Positions 8,449 to 17,624 of a stretch of DNA of 64,000 nt are shown here, one piece after another. How positions within the stretch are numbered: the stretch's first letter is position 1; each line of letters starts with the position of its first letter. The notes below the pieces were generated by a model. That model was not told the origin of the DNA. It saw only the letters and a list, made by a program, of their open reading frames with translations, and did no database searches. The translations under genes were made by a program, and so were the position numbers. Source of the DNA: Candidatus Siliceabacter maunaloa (lineage in GTDB: Bacteria > Actinomycetota > Thermoleophilia > Solirubrobacterales > Solirubrobacteraceae); NCBI GenBank assembly GCA_024330185.1, contig JANDLV010000010.1, forward strand, positions 28,139 to 92,138. Reading direction: 5' to 3'.

Positions 8449-10746
8449 GTGGCGCCGCGCGACCGCCTCGCCGCTGTCCTGAGGGCCGTGCGCGCCCACC
8501 CGCGGCACCTCGTGCTGGGTGCGGTGGTCGCGGGCCTGCTCGCCGCGCCGCTGGGGCCGCTCGCCGTCGCTGTTGCGCTCGGCGGCCTCGTCCTCCTCGC
8601 CGGTCGTGGGGTGCTGGTAGCGGCGGTGGTGCTCGGGCTGTGCGCCGGCTGCCTGATCGCCGACCTGCGCATGGCCGCCCTCGCGGAGACGGCGCTGCGC
8701 GTCCATCCGCAACGGGTCGTCGAGACGCGGGCGACCCTGCTCGAGGCCCCGGGCACGCGAGTCTCGGGCACCCGCGCCGCGATGGCCGAGCTCGCGGAGG
8801 GGCGTGGCGCCGGCGAGCGGGTGCTGCTGCGGGCCCCGCCCTACGCACGGTGGGAGGGCGCGCCGCGCATCGGCGCCGAGGTGGCGGTGCGCGGGCGGAT
8901 CCACCCGCTCGGCGACCGCGAGGCCCACGCCGGGCGCCGTGGCGCGCAGGCGGTCCTCCAGGCCGACGCGGCGCGACCCACGGGCCGTGTCCGCGGCGGC
9001 CTGGCCGGCGGACTGGATCGCGTGCGCGAGCGCGCCGAGGCGGCCGTCAGCCGCGGGCTGCCGCCCGAGCTGGGCGCGCTGGCGCGCGGGATGGTGCTCG
9101 GGCAGGACGACGCGCTCTCCGACGAGCTGCAGGAGGACTTCCGCGCTTCGGGCCTCGCGCATCTCGTCGCCGCCAGCGGCACCAACGTGCTGCTCCTCTG
9201 CGCGCTGGTCCTGGGCCTGTCCTCACTGGTGGGACTGCCGCTGCGCGCCCGGCTGGCGCTGTGCATCGCGCTGGTGGCCGCCTACGTGCCCCTCGCCGGC
9301 GCGGGACCCTCGATCCAGCGCGCCGGCGTGATGGGCGTCGCCGCGCTGGTCGCCGCCCTGGCCGGGCGGCCGTCCTCACGGTGGTACGCGGTGCTGCTGG
9401 CGGCCGCGCTGACGCTGGCCTGGAACCCCCGCAGCGCGGGCGACGTGGGCTGGCAGCTCTCCTTCGCAGCGGTCCTGGCCATGCTGGCGCTCGCCCGGCC
9501 GCTGCGCGAGCGCCTGGTCGCCAGACGGGTGCCGCCCGCGCTGGCCGAGGCGCTCGCGCTCACGCTCGCCGCCACCCTGGGGACCGCGCCGCTGCTGGCG
9601 CTGCACTTCGAGCGCTTCTCGCTGGTGTCGCTGCCTGCCAACCTGCTCGCCGTGCCGGTCGTCGCGCCGGTCATGTGGATCGGGACCTTGGCCGCGGTCG
9701 TGGGGCAGGGGTCGGCCACGCTGGCCGCGCCGCTCGCCGCGCTCGCCGTCTGGCCGCTGGGGTTCCTGGCGCAGGTGGGGGAGACGGCCGCCGGCCTGCC
9801 GCTGGCCGAGGTGCAGCTCGGCCTGCCCGGGCCGGTCGGGCTCGCACTGGCCTACGCGTTGCTCGCCGCGCTCGTACTCAGCAGTGTGGTGCGTCGCACG
9901 GCGCTGGCCGTCGCCCTCGTCGCGGCGGCGGTCGTCCTGCCCGACGCGCTGACCGGGGCGCAGCCGCCTGCGGGCCTGCGGATCTCCTTCCTGGACGTCG
10001 GCCAGGGCGACGCGACCCTCGTGCAGTACGGCCGCCACGCGATCCTTGTCGACACGGGTCCACGGGGCGCACCGCTGCTGGAAGAACTGCGCGCCGCGGG
10101 CGCCCGGCGCCTTGACGCCCTCGTCGTCACCCACCCGGCGGCCGACCACGACGCGGGCGCCGCGGCGGTGCTGCGCGAGCTCCCCGTGGATCTCCTCGTC
10201 GATGGCGGCGCGCTGGGCGGCCCGCTCGACGTACCCGGTCCGCTCGCGACGCCCGGCCTGCGGGCCGCCGCCGGCGCTGCGCGCGTCGAGCGGGTGCGCC
10301 GCCTGCCCGCGCGCGCCGGCACGGTCGTGCGGGCGGGGCCGCTCGAGGCCCGGGTCCTGTGGCCGCCGCCCAGCGAGGACCCAGTGCTGGTCGACGACCC
10401 CAACGACCGCGCGGTCGTCCTCCACGTGCGCGCCGGCACCTTCGATGCCCTGCTGACCGCCGACGCCGAGTCCGACGTGACCCTCCAGCTCGATCTCCCC
10501 GAGGTCGAGCTGCTCAAGGTGGCCCACCACGGCAGCGACGACGCGGGCCTACCGCTGCTCCTCGACCGCCTCGACCCCGACGTCGCGGTGATCCCCGTCG
10601 GCCGCAACCGCTACGGGCACCCGACGCCGGCCACGCTCGCCGCCCTGCGCGAGGTCCCCACCGTCCGGCGCACCGATCGCCACGGCACGGTGCGGATCAC
10701 CACCGATCCGGCGGGGCGCCTCCTGGTCGAGGAGGCGCGGCCATGA
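8449..10746 (+). CDS. comEC: ComEC/Rec2 DNA-uptake channel with metallo-beta-lactamase domain
   Basis: This is the inner-membrane channel for single-stranded DNA uptake. It has 765 residues, with N-terminal TM segments and a DUF4131-like region. The competence domain follows (GLPPELGALARGMVLGQDD, then HLVAASGTNVLLLCALVLGL). The C-terminal metallo-beta-lactamase-fold domain (about residues 505-765) starts at SFLDVGQGDATLVQYG and has THPAADHDAG, KVAHHGSDDAGLPL and GRNRYGHPTPATL. The first metal motif is HPAADHD rather than the more usual HPHADHIGG, so one His of the standard set is missing. It overlaps the next gene by ATGA. Confidence 0.95.
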   Translation: MAPRDRLAAVLRAVRAHPRHLVLGAVVAGLLAAPLGPLAVAVALGGLVLLAGRGVLVAAVVLGLCAGCLIADLRMAALAETALRVHPQRVVETRATLLEAPGTRVSGTRAAMAELAEGRGAGERVLLRAPPYARWEGAPRIGAEVAVRGRIHPLGDREAHAGRRGAQAVLQADAARPTGRVRGGLAGGLDRVRERAEAAVSRGLPPELGALARGMVLGQDDALSDELQEDFRASGLAHLVAASGTNVLLLCALVLGLSSLVGLPLRARLALCIALVAAYVPLAGAGPSIQRAGVMGVAALVAALAGRPSSRWYAVLLAAALTLAWNPRSAGDVGWQLSFAAVLAMLALARPLRERLVARRVPPALAEALALTLAATLGTAPLLALHFERFSLVSLPANLLAVPVVAPVMWIGTLAAVVGQGSATLAAPLAALAVWPLGFLAQVGETAAGLPLAEVQLGLPGPVGLALAYALLAALVLSSVVRRTALAVALVAAAVVLPDALTGAQPPAGLRISFLDVGQGDATLVQYGRHAILVDTGPRGAPLLEELRAAGARRLDALVVTHPAADHDAGAAAVLRELPVDLLVDGGALGGPLDVPGPLATPGLRAAAGAARVERVRRLPARAGTVVRAGPLEARVLWPPPSEDPVLVDDPNDRAVVLHVRAGTFDALLTADAESDVTLQLDLPEVELLKVAHHGSDDAGLPLLLDRLDPDVAVIPVGRNRYGHPTPATLAALREVPTVRRTDRHGTVRITTDPAGRLLVEEARP

Positions 10747-10943
10747 GAGCGCTGGCCTCCGCGCTGCCGGATTGGCTGCAGATCGTGCTTGCCAGCGCGG
10801 GGCTCGGCACGCTGATCGGAACCGCTTTCGCGCTGGTCCTGGTGGCGCGCTTCCCGAACCTTCATCACTGGCGATTCATCGGGGCCGTGAGCGTGTTCTC
10901 GGCCGCGATAGCCGTTGCCGTTCTCCTGATCGGCGCCCTATGA
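10743..10943 (+). CDS. Small membrane protein, two TM helices
   Basis: The product has 66 residues with two hydrophobic helices (LQIVLASAGLGTLIGTAFAL and IGAVSVFSAAIAVAVLLIG) separated by a short loop with FPNLHHWR. It is translationally coupled to comEC (4-bp ATGA overlap, 10743-10746) and to the next small gene (ATGA, 10940-10943). No family is recognised. Confidence 0.6.
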   Translation: MRALASALPDWLQIVLASAGLGTLIGTAFALVLVARFPNLHHWRFIGAVSVFSAAIAVAVLLIGAL

Positions 10944-11155
10944 TTCGTAGGATGAAGCGCGACCTGGCACTGATGACCAAGGGACTTGCGATGGTGTTGC
11001 CCGCGCTCGCCCTTGTCGTGCTCCTGCTCGACGTCCAGATGCACGAGCCCCTCGCGCTGCTGGTCGTCCCGGTCTTCGCGCTGCTCGCGGCCATCCCCAT
11101 CACGCGCGACGAGATCCAGCAGGCCAAGCGGCGCGAGCGCGACGGGCTTCACTGA
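10940..11155 (+). CDS. Small membrane protein with charged C-terminus
   Basis: The product has 71 residues: two hydrophobic stretches (GLAMVLPALALVVLLLDVQ and ALLVVPVFALLAAIPI) and a basic/acidic tail ending QQAKRRERDGLH. Its start codon overlaps the previous stop (ATGA) and holA begins 5 bases downstream. It is thus embedded in a comEA-comEC-X-Y-holA operon. The function is unknown. Confidence 0.55.
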   Translation: MIRRMKRDLALMTKGLAMVLPALALVVLLLDVQMHEPLALLVVPVFALLAAIPITRDEIQQAKRRERDGLH

Positions 11156-11160
11156 CCCGC

Positions 11161-12135
11161 GTGGCAGCGTTCAAGCCGGCCTACCTCATCCACGGCGACG
11201 ACCACGGGCGGATCGGGGAGCGGCGCGCGCGGCTGCGTGCGCTGGCCGAGCGCGAGAGCGGCGCGGGCGGGGTGGAGGTGCTGGAGGGCGACGACGCGAC
11301 GCCCCAGGCGGCGGCCGCCGCGTTGTCGGCCATGACCTTCGCCCTGGGCCGGCGGTTCGTGATCGTCGACGGAGCGCAGGGGTGGAAGGACGCGGAGGTC
11401 ACCGAGCATCTCGTCCCCGTGCTCAAGGACCCGCTGCCCGCGACCACCGTCGCCTTCTTCGCCCGCGAGGATGGGCGGGCCAAGGTCCCGGCGGCCCTGG
11501 TCAAGGCCGTCGAGAAGGCCGGCGGCGACGTCGCGGCCGAGACGGCGAAGAAGGGCCGCGAGCTGCCGCGCTGGCTGCGCGGCGAGGCCGGCCGGCTGGG
11601 CATCGAGCTCGACGACGCCGGCGCACGCGCGCTGGTCGCCCAGGTCGGCGACCGCCAGCAGCGGCTGCTGCGCGAGCTGGAGAAGCTCGCCCTGGAGCAC
11701 GGCGAGGGCGCTCGGCTGGGCGCCGAGGAGGTCGAGGCCGCCGCCGCGCACTCCTCCGAGCGCCAGGTCTGGGGCCTGGTCGACGCGCTGGTGGCTCGCG
11801 AGGGCGCCGCGGCCACCCGCGCCTACCTCGGGCTGCGCGGCCAGGGCGAGGCACTCCAGCGTCTGCTGCCCCTGGCCGTGCGCCGCGTGCGCGACGTGCT
11901 GTCGATTGCCGAGCGCCTGCGCATCGGGGAGACCGCCCAGCAGGTCAAGCCCACGCTGCGCATGAGCCCCTACGCGGCCGATCGGCGCATCGCCGAGGCC
12001 GGGCGCAGCGATCCCGACGCCCTGCGCGCGGCGGTCGAGGCCCTGGCCGACCTTGAGGTGAGCACGCGCTCACACCCGGCGCCCCAGGAGGACACCGCAG
12101 CGGTGCGCACGATCCTGCGCATTGCGACCTCCTGA
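11161..12135 (+). CDS. holA: DNA polymerase III subunit delta
   Basis: This is the clamp-loader delta subunit, which opens the beta sliding clamp. The 324 residues match the family in length and order: an N-terminal AAA+-like fold starting AFKPAYLIHGDDHGRIGERR, a middle strand-helix LGRRFVIVDGAQGWKDAEV, a SERQVWGLVDALVAREGAAA segment, and the C-terminal collar domain (LQRLLPLAVRRVRDVLSIAE, then LRMSPYAADRRIAEAGR). GTG start. The position next to the competence genes and before rpsT is common in actinobacteria. Confidence 0.93.
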   Translation: MAAFKPAYLIHGDDHGRIGERRARLRALAERESGAGGVEVLEGDDATPQAAAAALSAMTFALGRRFVIVDGAQGWKDAEVTEHLVPVLKDPLPATTVAFFAREDGRAKVPAALVKAVEKAGGDVAAETAKKGRELPRWLRGEAGRLGIELDDAGARALVAQVGDRQQRLLRELEKLALEHGEGARLGAEEVEAAAAHSSERQVWGLVDALVAREGAAATRAYLGLRGQGEALQRLLPLAVRRVRDVLSIAERLRIGETAQQVKPTLRMSPYAADRRIAEAGRSDPDALRAAVEALADLEVSTRSHPAPQEDTAAVRTILRIATS

Positions 12136-12248
12136 AGGCTCGTGGGATGAGCCCGGCATCGTCGTCGCTGCCCGCGACCGGCGAGCGGGGACAGTGCGTC
12201 AGCACGGCCCCGCTCAGGCGGCGCCCGGCAGCGGCGGCGAGGGCGTGC

Positions 12249-12503
12249 TCAGGCCGCGAGCCGCGCTGCGCGGGCCTTCTTGCGAGCACCGGTGTTGCGG
12301 TGCATCGCGCCGGCCTTGACGGCCTTGTCGATGCGGCTGACCAGCTCGCGGTGCTCGGCCTCGATCGCCGTGGCATCGCCGCCGTCGACGGCGGCCTGGA
12401 GGCGGCGGAACCAGGTGCGCACGGAGGAGGTGTAGCGGCGGTTCTCGAGCCGCTCACGCTCGGTACGCAGGTTGCGCTTCTTCTGGGAGTGGATGTTGGC
12501 CAT
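12249..12503 (-). CDS. rpsT: 30S ribosomal protein S20
   Basis: S20 binds 16S rRNA early in 30S assembly. The 84-residue product starts MANIHSQKKRNLRTERERLE and contains the KAVKAGAMHRNTGARKKARA segment found near the C-terminus of S20 proteins. The ATG at 12503 is used because the family always begins M-A-N-I. It is divergent from murJ. A 5-bp GC stem (12504-12517) lies directly in front of its start codon and could matter for S20 autoregulation. Confidence 0.97.
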   Translation of the reverse strand: MANIHSQKKRNLRTERERLENRRYTSSVRTWFRRLQAAVDGGDATAIEAEHRELVSRIDKAVKAGAMHRNTGARKKARAARLAA

Positions 12504-12540
12504 GGCGCGAAAGCGCCGCGGTCGGCCCGCGGCAGCGCCG

Positions 12541-12546
12541 TATAGT
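12541..12546 (+). promoter_or_regulatory. -10 box of murJ
   Basis: TATAGT ends 10 bases upstream of the murJ GTG, with no Shine-Dalgarno sequence between, again a leaderless layout. Confidence 0.5.
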
Positions 12547-12556
12547 AGCGCGCCGC

Positions 12557-14155
12557 GTGGCCACGGACTCCCCATCCGCCGGGCGGCGGATCGTCCGCAA
12601 CACCGCGATCTTCTCGATCGCCACCGGGCTGTCGCGGGTCGCCGGCCTGGGCCGGGAGATCGTCGCCTCGGCCTACTTCGGCACCAGCGGCGCGTTCTCG
12701 GCCTTCACGATCGCCTTCCAGGTGCCCAACCTGGTGCGCTCGCTGTTCGCCGACGCCGCGCTGGGCGCCGCGTTCGTGCCGGTCTTCACCGAGCTGCTGG
12801 AGACCAAGAACCACAAGGACGCCTACCGGCTGGCCTCGACCCTGTTCTTCGTGATCCTGGGCGTGCTGGGGATCATCGCCGCGGCCTTCATGGTGGCCGC
12901 ACCCTGGGTGATGCCGCTGTTCACCGGCGACGCCTTCGACCGGGAGCTCGTCGACCTCACTGTCGGACTGAGCCAGGTGCTGTTCCCCATCGTCGTCCTG
13001 CTGGGCGTCAACGGCCTCCTGGTCGGGATCCTCAACGCCCACGACCACTTCAGCGTCCCGGCGCTCAGCCCGCTGCTGTGGAACGCGATCATCATCGCCT
13101 TCCTGGTCGGCGCGCACGCGACGCTGGACGGCCAGGACCAGCTCTACGGCTACGCGGTCGGCGTGCTGGTGGGAACCGCCGCGCAGGTCGCGGTGGCCGT
13201 GCCCGTGCTGCGCCGCGTGGGGTTCGAGCTGCGCGTGGTCGTCGCGCTGCGCGACCCGCGCCTGCGCCGCGTCCTGAAGCTCATGCTGCCGGTGACCATA
13301 GGGCTGGGGCTGATCAACTTCAACCTGCTGGTCAACTCGGTCCTGGGCTCCTTCGTCTCAAGGGAGGCCCCGCGCGCCATCGAGGCCGCCTTCCGCGTCT
13401 ACATGCTCCCCCAGGGGATGTTCTCCGTGGCCGTCGCCACCGTCCTCTTTCCCGCCCTCAGCCGCCTCGCCGCGCGGCGCGACCTCGACGGCCTGCGCGC
13501 GCTCACCTCCACCGGCCTGCGCGCGATCTTCCTGCTTCTCATCCCCTGCGCGGCGCTCACCCTGGTGCTGTCCGAGCCGATCGTGCGCCTGGTCTACGAG
13601 CGCGGCGACTTCGACGCCCAGTCCACGCGCGCCGTGAGCGAGGCGCTCTTCTGGTTCTCCTTCAGCCTCCCCTTCGCGGGGGCCAACCTCCTCCTCACGC
13701 GGACCTTCTTCAGCCTCCAGCGCCCGTGGGCGCCGACCGCGCTGGCCGGCCTCAACCTGGCGGTCAACGTGGCCGTCGCCCTCGCGCTCTACCGCTCGCT
13801 GGGCATCGCGGGCATCGTCATCGCCACCGCCGTGGCCACCGCCGTGATGACCCTGGCTCAGGCGCTCGTGCTGCGCAGGAGCCTCCACGGGCGCCTCGAG
13901 GCGGGGACGACGCTCGCGGCGATCGCGCGGATGCTCGTCGCAGCGGCGGCGCTGGGCGGCGTGGCATGGGTGACGTGGATGGGGCTCGACGAGCTGCTGG
14001 GGCGCTCCCTGCCCGCCCAGCTCGTCGCGGTGGGCACGGGAATCGCCGCGGGCGGGCTGGTCTACGCCGGCGCCGTGCTGCTGCTGCGCGTGCCCGAGGC
14101 GGCGCGCATCGAGCGCATGGTCGAGGCCCGGCTGAGCCGCCGCCGCCAGCTCTAG
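12557..14155 (+). CDS. murJ: Lipid II flippase MurJ (MviN family)
   Basis: MurJ flips lipid II across the membrane for peptidoglycan synthesis. The 532 residues have 14 predicted TM helices of the MOP fold. Recognisable segments are [59 protein letters not shown] (the family's most conserved block, with the Arg needed for transport), and LVYERGDFD in the second half. GTG start close behind the -10 box. lepA follows after 40 bp. Confidence 0.95.
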   Translation: MATDSPSAGRRIVRNTAIFSIATGLSRVAGLGREIVASAYFGTSGAFSAFTIAFQVPNLVRSLFADAALGAAFVPVFTELLETKNHKDAYRLASTLFFVILGVLGIIAAAFMVAAPWVMPLFTGDAFDRELVDLTVGLSQVLFPIVVLLGVNGLLVGILNAHDHFSVPALSPLLWNAIIIAFLVGAHATLDGQDQLYGYAVGVLVGTAAQVAVAVPVLRRVGFELRVVVALRDPRLRRVLKLMLPVTIGLGLINFNLLVNSVLGSFVSREAPRAIEAAFRVYMLPQGMFSVAVATVLFPALSRLAARRDLDGLRALTSTGLRAIFLLLIPCAALTLVLSEPIVRLVYERGDFDAQSTRAVSEALFWFSFSLPFAGANLLLTRTFFSLQRPWAPTALAGLNLAVNVAVALALYRSLGIAGIVIATAVATAVMTLAQALVLRRSLHGRLEAGTTLAAIARMLVAAAALGGVAWVTWMGLDELLGRSLPAQLVAVGTGIAAGGLVYAGAVLLLRVPEAARIERMVEARLSRRRQL

Positions 14156-14195
14156 CCCCGGGCCTGACCCCGGCGCACCTAAGCTCACCACCGGC

Positions 14196-16010
14196 ATGGC
14201 CGCCATGGACCTCATCCGCAACTTCTCCATCATCGCCCACATCGACCACGGGAAGTCGACACTGGCCGATCGCATCCTGGAGATGACCAAGACCGTCGAC
14301 GTGCGCGCGATGCGCGAGCAGGTGCTCGACTCGATGGACCTCGAGCGCGAGCGCGGCATCACCATCAAGGCCCAGGCGGTGCGCGTCCTCTACGAGGCCC
14401 GCGACGGCCAGACCTACCAGCTCCACCTCATCGACACCCCCGGCCACGTGGACTTCACCTACGAGGTCAGCCGGTCACTCGCTGCCTGCGAGGGCGCGCT
14501 CCTGGTGGTGGATGCCTCTCAGGGCGTGGAGGCCCAGACCGTGGCCAACACCTACCTGGCCGTCGACGGCGGGCTGGAGCTGATCCCCTGCCTGAACAAG
14601 ATCGACCTGCCCGGCGCCGAGCCCGAGCGGGTGGGCGAGGAGGTGTCCGAGCTGCTGGGCGAGCCGGCCGAGAACATCCGGATCATCAGCGGCAAGACGG
14701 GGGAGGGCGTGGTCGAGGTCCTGGAGGAGCTCGTGGCCAAGGTCCCGCCGCCCCGGGGGAACCCCGACCGCGAGGCCCCGCCTCGCGCGCTCATCTTCGA
14801 CTCCGAGTTCGACCAGTACCGTGGCGTGATCGCCTACGTGCGCGTCGTGGACGGCGTCTTCGCCAAGGGGGAGGCCATCACGGCGATGGCCCAGGGCACG
14901 CAGGCCGACATCGACGAGATCGGCTTCTTCACGCCCAAGATGGTCAACGCCAATGAGCTTCACGCCGGCGAGGTCGGCTTCCTCATCACGGGGATCAAGG
15001 ACGTGACCAAGCTGCGGGTGGGCGACACGCTGACCGTCAAGGCGCGCGCGGCCACCGAGGCGCTGCCGGGCTACAGGGAAGTGAAGCCGATGGTCTTCTG
15101 TGGCCTGTTCCCCATCGACGCCGACCAGTACCCCGACCTGCGCGACGCCCTGGAGAAGCTCCTGCTCAACGACGCGGCGCTGTCGTGGGAGCCCGAGACG
15201 TCCGACGCGCTGGGGTTCGGCTTTCGCTGCGGGTTCCTGGGGCTGCTGCACATGGACATCGTGCGCGAGCGCCTGGAGCGCGAGTACGACCTCGACCTGA
15301 TGGCCACGATGCCCTCGGTGCAGTTCGAGGTCACGCTGACCGACGGCGACGAGATCGTCGTCCACAACCCCTCGGACATGCCCGATCCGGCCACCATCGC
15401 CGAGATCCGCGAGCCGTTCATCCGCGCCTCCATCCTCACGCCCAAGGAGCACATCGGGGCGGTGATGGAACTGTGCCAGGAGCGCCGCGGCCAGCACGCC
15501 GGGATGCACTTCCTGTCGGCCCAGCGCGTCCAGCTCAGCTACGACATCCCGCTGGCCGAGATCGTCCTGGACTTCTTCGACCAGCTCAAGTCGCGTACCC
15601 GCGGCTACGCGTCGCTGGACTACGAGATCACCGGCCTGCGCCCTTCGCCGCTGGTCAAGCTCGACGTGCTGCTGGCCGGGGACGCGGTCGACGCCCTGTC
15701 CATGGTCGTCCACCGCGAGAAGGCCTACGCCATGGGGCGCACCCTGACCGAGAAGCTGCGCGCCAAGATCCCCCGCCAGCAGTACGACGTGCCCATCCAG
15801 GCGGCGATCGGCTCCCACGTCATCGCCCGTGAGACGGTCAAGGCCTTCCGCAAGGACGTGACCGCCAAGTGCTACGGCGGCGACATCTCCCGCAAGCGCA
15901 AGCTGCTGGAGAAGCAGAAGGAGGGCAAGCGGCGCATGAAGCAGGTCGGCCGCGTCGAGGTGCCCCAAGAGGCCTTCCTGGCCGTGCTGGAGTTGGGCGA
16001 GGCGGGCTGA
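14196..16010 (+). CDS. lepA: Elongation factor 4 (LepA), back-translocating GTPase
   Basis: This ribosome-associated GTPase has 604 residues. G motifs: AHIDHGKST (G1, near residue 16), ERGIT (G2), DTPGH (G3), NKID (G4) and SGKTG (G5). They are followed by EF-G-like domains II, III and V and the LepA-specific C-terminal domain ([20 protein letters not shown] and [20 protein letters not shown]). A TAAGCT hexamer 10 bases before the ATG may be its -10. The first ATG is used; the second, three codons on (MDLIRNF), is equally possible. Confidence 0.98.
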   Translation: MAAMDLIRNFSIIAHIDHGKSTLADRILEMTKTVDVRAMREQVLDSMDLERERGITIKAQAVRVLYEARDGQTYQLHLIDTPGHVDFTYEVSRSLAACEGALLVVDASQGVEAQTVANTYLAVDGGLELIPCLNKIDLPGAEPERVGEEVSELLGEPAENIRIISGKTGEGVVEVLEELVAKVPPPRGNPDREAPPRALIFDSEFDQYRGVIAYVRVVDGVFAKGEAITAMAQGTQADIDEIGFFTPKMVNANELHAGEVGFLITGIKDVTKLRVGDTLTVKARAATEALPGYREVKPMVFCGLFPIDADQYPDLRDALEKLLLNDAALSWEPETSDALGFGFRCGFLGLLHMDIVRERLEREYDLDLMATMPSVQFEVTLTDGDEIVVHNPSDMPDPATIAEIREPFIRASILTPKEHIGAVMELCQERRGQHAGMHFLSAQRVQLSYDIPLAEIVLDFFDQLKSRTRGYASLDYEITGLRPSPLVKLDVLLAGDAVDALSMVVHREKAYAMGRTLTEKLRAKIPRQQYDVPIQAAIGSHVIARETVKAFRKDVTAKCYGGDISRKRKLLEKQKEGKRRMKQVGRVEVPQEAFLAVLELGEAG

Positions 16011-16025
16011 GCCCGAGCCCCGGCG

Positions 16026-16424
16026 CTACAGGCTCGCCAGCCGCAGCGAGCGGAAGTGCGTGGTCAGGATGTCCATGTCGTCGCGGTCGGCGGTAACGAG
16101 CAGCGCTCCGGCACGGGCGGCGCTGGCGGCGATCAGGGCGTCGCCCAGCGAGGCGCCGGTTGCCCCGATCGCAGCCCCGGCGGTGCGCGCGAGGCGCTCG
16201 TCGACGGGCTCGAGCACGCAGAGGCGCAGAGCACGCACCAAGCGCAGGCGAGCGGGTTCGCGCCAGACCTCCGCCAGCGCCGCGGCGCTCACCAGCGCGT
16301 TCGTGTCCGCCGCGATCGCTCTGTCGAGCCATCCGAAAGCATCGCGGCGATTGCGCTCGAGGGCGATCAGGACGCCGGAGTCGAACGCGATTCGCGCCGT
16401 TGCTCCTCCTCGAACTGGTGCCAC
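16026..16424 (-). CDS. vapC: PIN-domain ribonuclease toxin (VapC family)
   Basis: This predicted metal-dependent RNase toxin has 132 residues. PIN acidic residues are visible in IAFDSGVLIALERN (first Asp), in the AAALAEVWRE helix (Glu), in GASLGDALIAASA (Asp) and in TADRDDMDIL (Asp). It is paired with the VapB gene just upstream, whose 3' end it overlaps by 58 bp if the ATG at 16424 is right. No other canonical start precedes the first catalytic Asp, and a GAGGAGG follows that ATG. It ends 15 bp from the convergent lepA stop. Confidence 0.8.
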   Translation of the reverse strand: MAPVRGGATARIAFDSGVLIALERNRRDAFGWLDRAIAADTNALVSAAALAEVWREPARLRLVRALRLCVLEPVDERLARTAGAAIGATGASLGDALIAASAARAGALLVTADRDDMDILTTHFRSLRLASL

Positions 16425-16621
16425 TGCTCGTCGACCCGGCGCTGGACCTCCTCAGGAATCGGTCCGAACTCGGCCTCGTGCTCTGCCAGCAACTCGCGCG
16501 CGTAGGCCAGGCGGATCTCCTTCTCCAGAAGCTCGGTGACGTATGCGGAGAAGTTGCCGTTGGCTCGCTGCTCGACCTCGGCGACGACCTCCTCCGGAAG
16601 CGTGACGGTCTTGCGAACCAT
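16367..16621 (-). CDS. vapB: VapB-type ribbon-helix-helix antitoxin
   Basis: The product has 84 residues. The N-terminus MVRKTVTLPEEVVAEVEQRANGNFSAYVTELLEKE is a typical ribbon-helix-helix DNA-binding domain. The acidic C-terminal part (about residues 45-84) would wrap and inhibit the PIN toxin encoded immediately downstream. Three in-frame ATGs (16633, 16627, 16621) exist. The last gives the standard RHH N-terminus, and a TAGGAT hexamer 3 bases before the first ATG places the transcript start close to it. Confidence 0.8.
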   Translation of the reverse strand: MVRKTVTLPEEVVAEVEQRANGNFSAYVTELLEKEIRLAYARELLAEHEAEFGPIPEEVQRRVDEQWHQFEEEQRRESRSTPAS

Positions 16622-16645
16622 GCTCATACACATGATCCTACCCAC

Positions 16646-17297
16646 GTGCTGATCCGCGAGCAACCCGACGGCGCCGCGCTCTGCATCGGCCAGGCCTCGC
16701 ACGCCTGGCTGTCGGGCCAGCTCGCGCGGGCCTGGGCTCCTCAGCCCGCCGAGGCGGTGTGCCTCGCCGCGCAGCAGCACGACGTGGGAATGGCGGCACT
16801 GGGACCTCACCCCGGTGCTAGATCCCGCCACCGGCCTGCCGGTCGGCTTCACGGACATGGCGCTGGCCGACCACCTGGCCCTGTGGAGCGCCGCCCCGGC
16901 GCGGCTGTTCACCCAGAGCCGCCACGCCGCCCTGCTGGTCTCGCTGCACGGGACGCGGCTCTACGAGCTGCGCGACCTCGACGCCATGGAGCCAGGCGGC
17001 GCCGACGCCGTGCGCGAGTTCCTCGCCGCTCAGCGCGCGCTCCAGGAGCGCCTGGCCCGGGGCGACAAGCCCGGCGGGACGCTGTGGTACGCGGCGCGCA
17101 AGGTCGCCGCCGTCGGTCCGCGCAAGGTGCACTACGACATCGACACGGCGGGTGGCCAGAGTGGCAGTGGGGTGTACCGCTTCCTGAACAACGAGCGGCA
17201 CGTGTTCGGCGTTCACGCCTACGGCGGGGCGACGACGAACTCCGGCACGCGGATCAACGGCGAGGTCTTCAACAACCTGCTCTCCTGGAACGTCTGA
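16646..17297 (+). pseudogene. Frameshifted chimera: DUF3891 protein fused to the 3' end of a V8-like serine protease gene
   Basis: From GTG 16646 the frame gives VLIREQPDGAALCIGQASHAWLSGQ and continues as a DUF3891-type protein to QQHDVGMAA. At about 16798 one extra base breaks the frame. The expected WDLTPVLDPATGLPVGF continues in another frame and runs to 17297. Past QRALQERLARG (about 17064) the sequence stops looking like DUF3891 and becomes the C-terminal part of a glutamyl-endopeptidase-like (S1B) protease: GDKPGGTLWYAARK, then YDIDTAGGQSGSGV with the nucleophile motif GQSGS, and NSGTRINGEVFNNLL. The His and Asp of a protease triad are absent, so the product should be inactive. Divergent from vapB. 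Confidence 0.7.
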
Positions 17298-17300
17298 CCC

Positions 17301-17570
17301 GTGAGCGCAGCGCATCCGGGGCTGATCGCCGGCGTGATTCGTGACGAGAGCGGTGCGCCCGTGGAGGGCGCGCGGGTCTACTTCACCGACGCGCCGGCAC
17401 CAACCCCGGATGTGGCTGCCCTGACGGGCTCTGACGGCAGCTTCTCGCTTGCCGCGCCCGTAGAGGGCGCCTACACGCTCGAATGCAATGCCGACGGCTT
17501 CGCCGCGAGACGCACGACCGTCGCCAGTGAAGAGGCCGACGGTCTAGAGCTGACACTACGGCGGCGGTAG
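17301..17570 (+). CDS. Small carboxypeptidase-regulatory-like (Ig-like beta-sandwich) protein
   Basis: The product has 89 residues and no signal peptide. The sequence IAGVIRDESGAPVEGARVYF - GSDGSFSLAAPVEGAYTLE - ADGFAARR is a single CarboxypepD_reg-type beta-sandwich, normally an adaptor domain in larger surface or protease proteins. Here it stands alone, 3 bp after the protease remnant and 54 bp before the S8 protease gene, so it is probably a component of that protease island. GTG start. Confidence 0.7.
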   Translation: MSAAHPGLIAGVIRDESGAPVEGARVYFTDAPAPTPDVAALTGSDGSFSLAAPVEGAYTLECNADGFAARRTTVASEEADGLELTLRRR

Positions 17571-17624
17571 CCGACGGCCGTCGCTAACGACAACTGGCAG
17601 ATCTCGAGGATAGGAAGGGTGAGG

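Noticed and set aside
12504..12517. GGCGC-GAAA-GCGCC hairpin with GNRA-like loop
   Set aside because: On the plus strand it lies upstream of the murJ transcript start, and on the rpsT side the loop is TTTC. It is too short to claim as a regulatory RNA.
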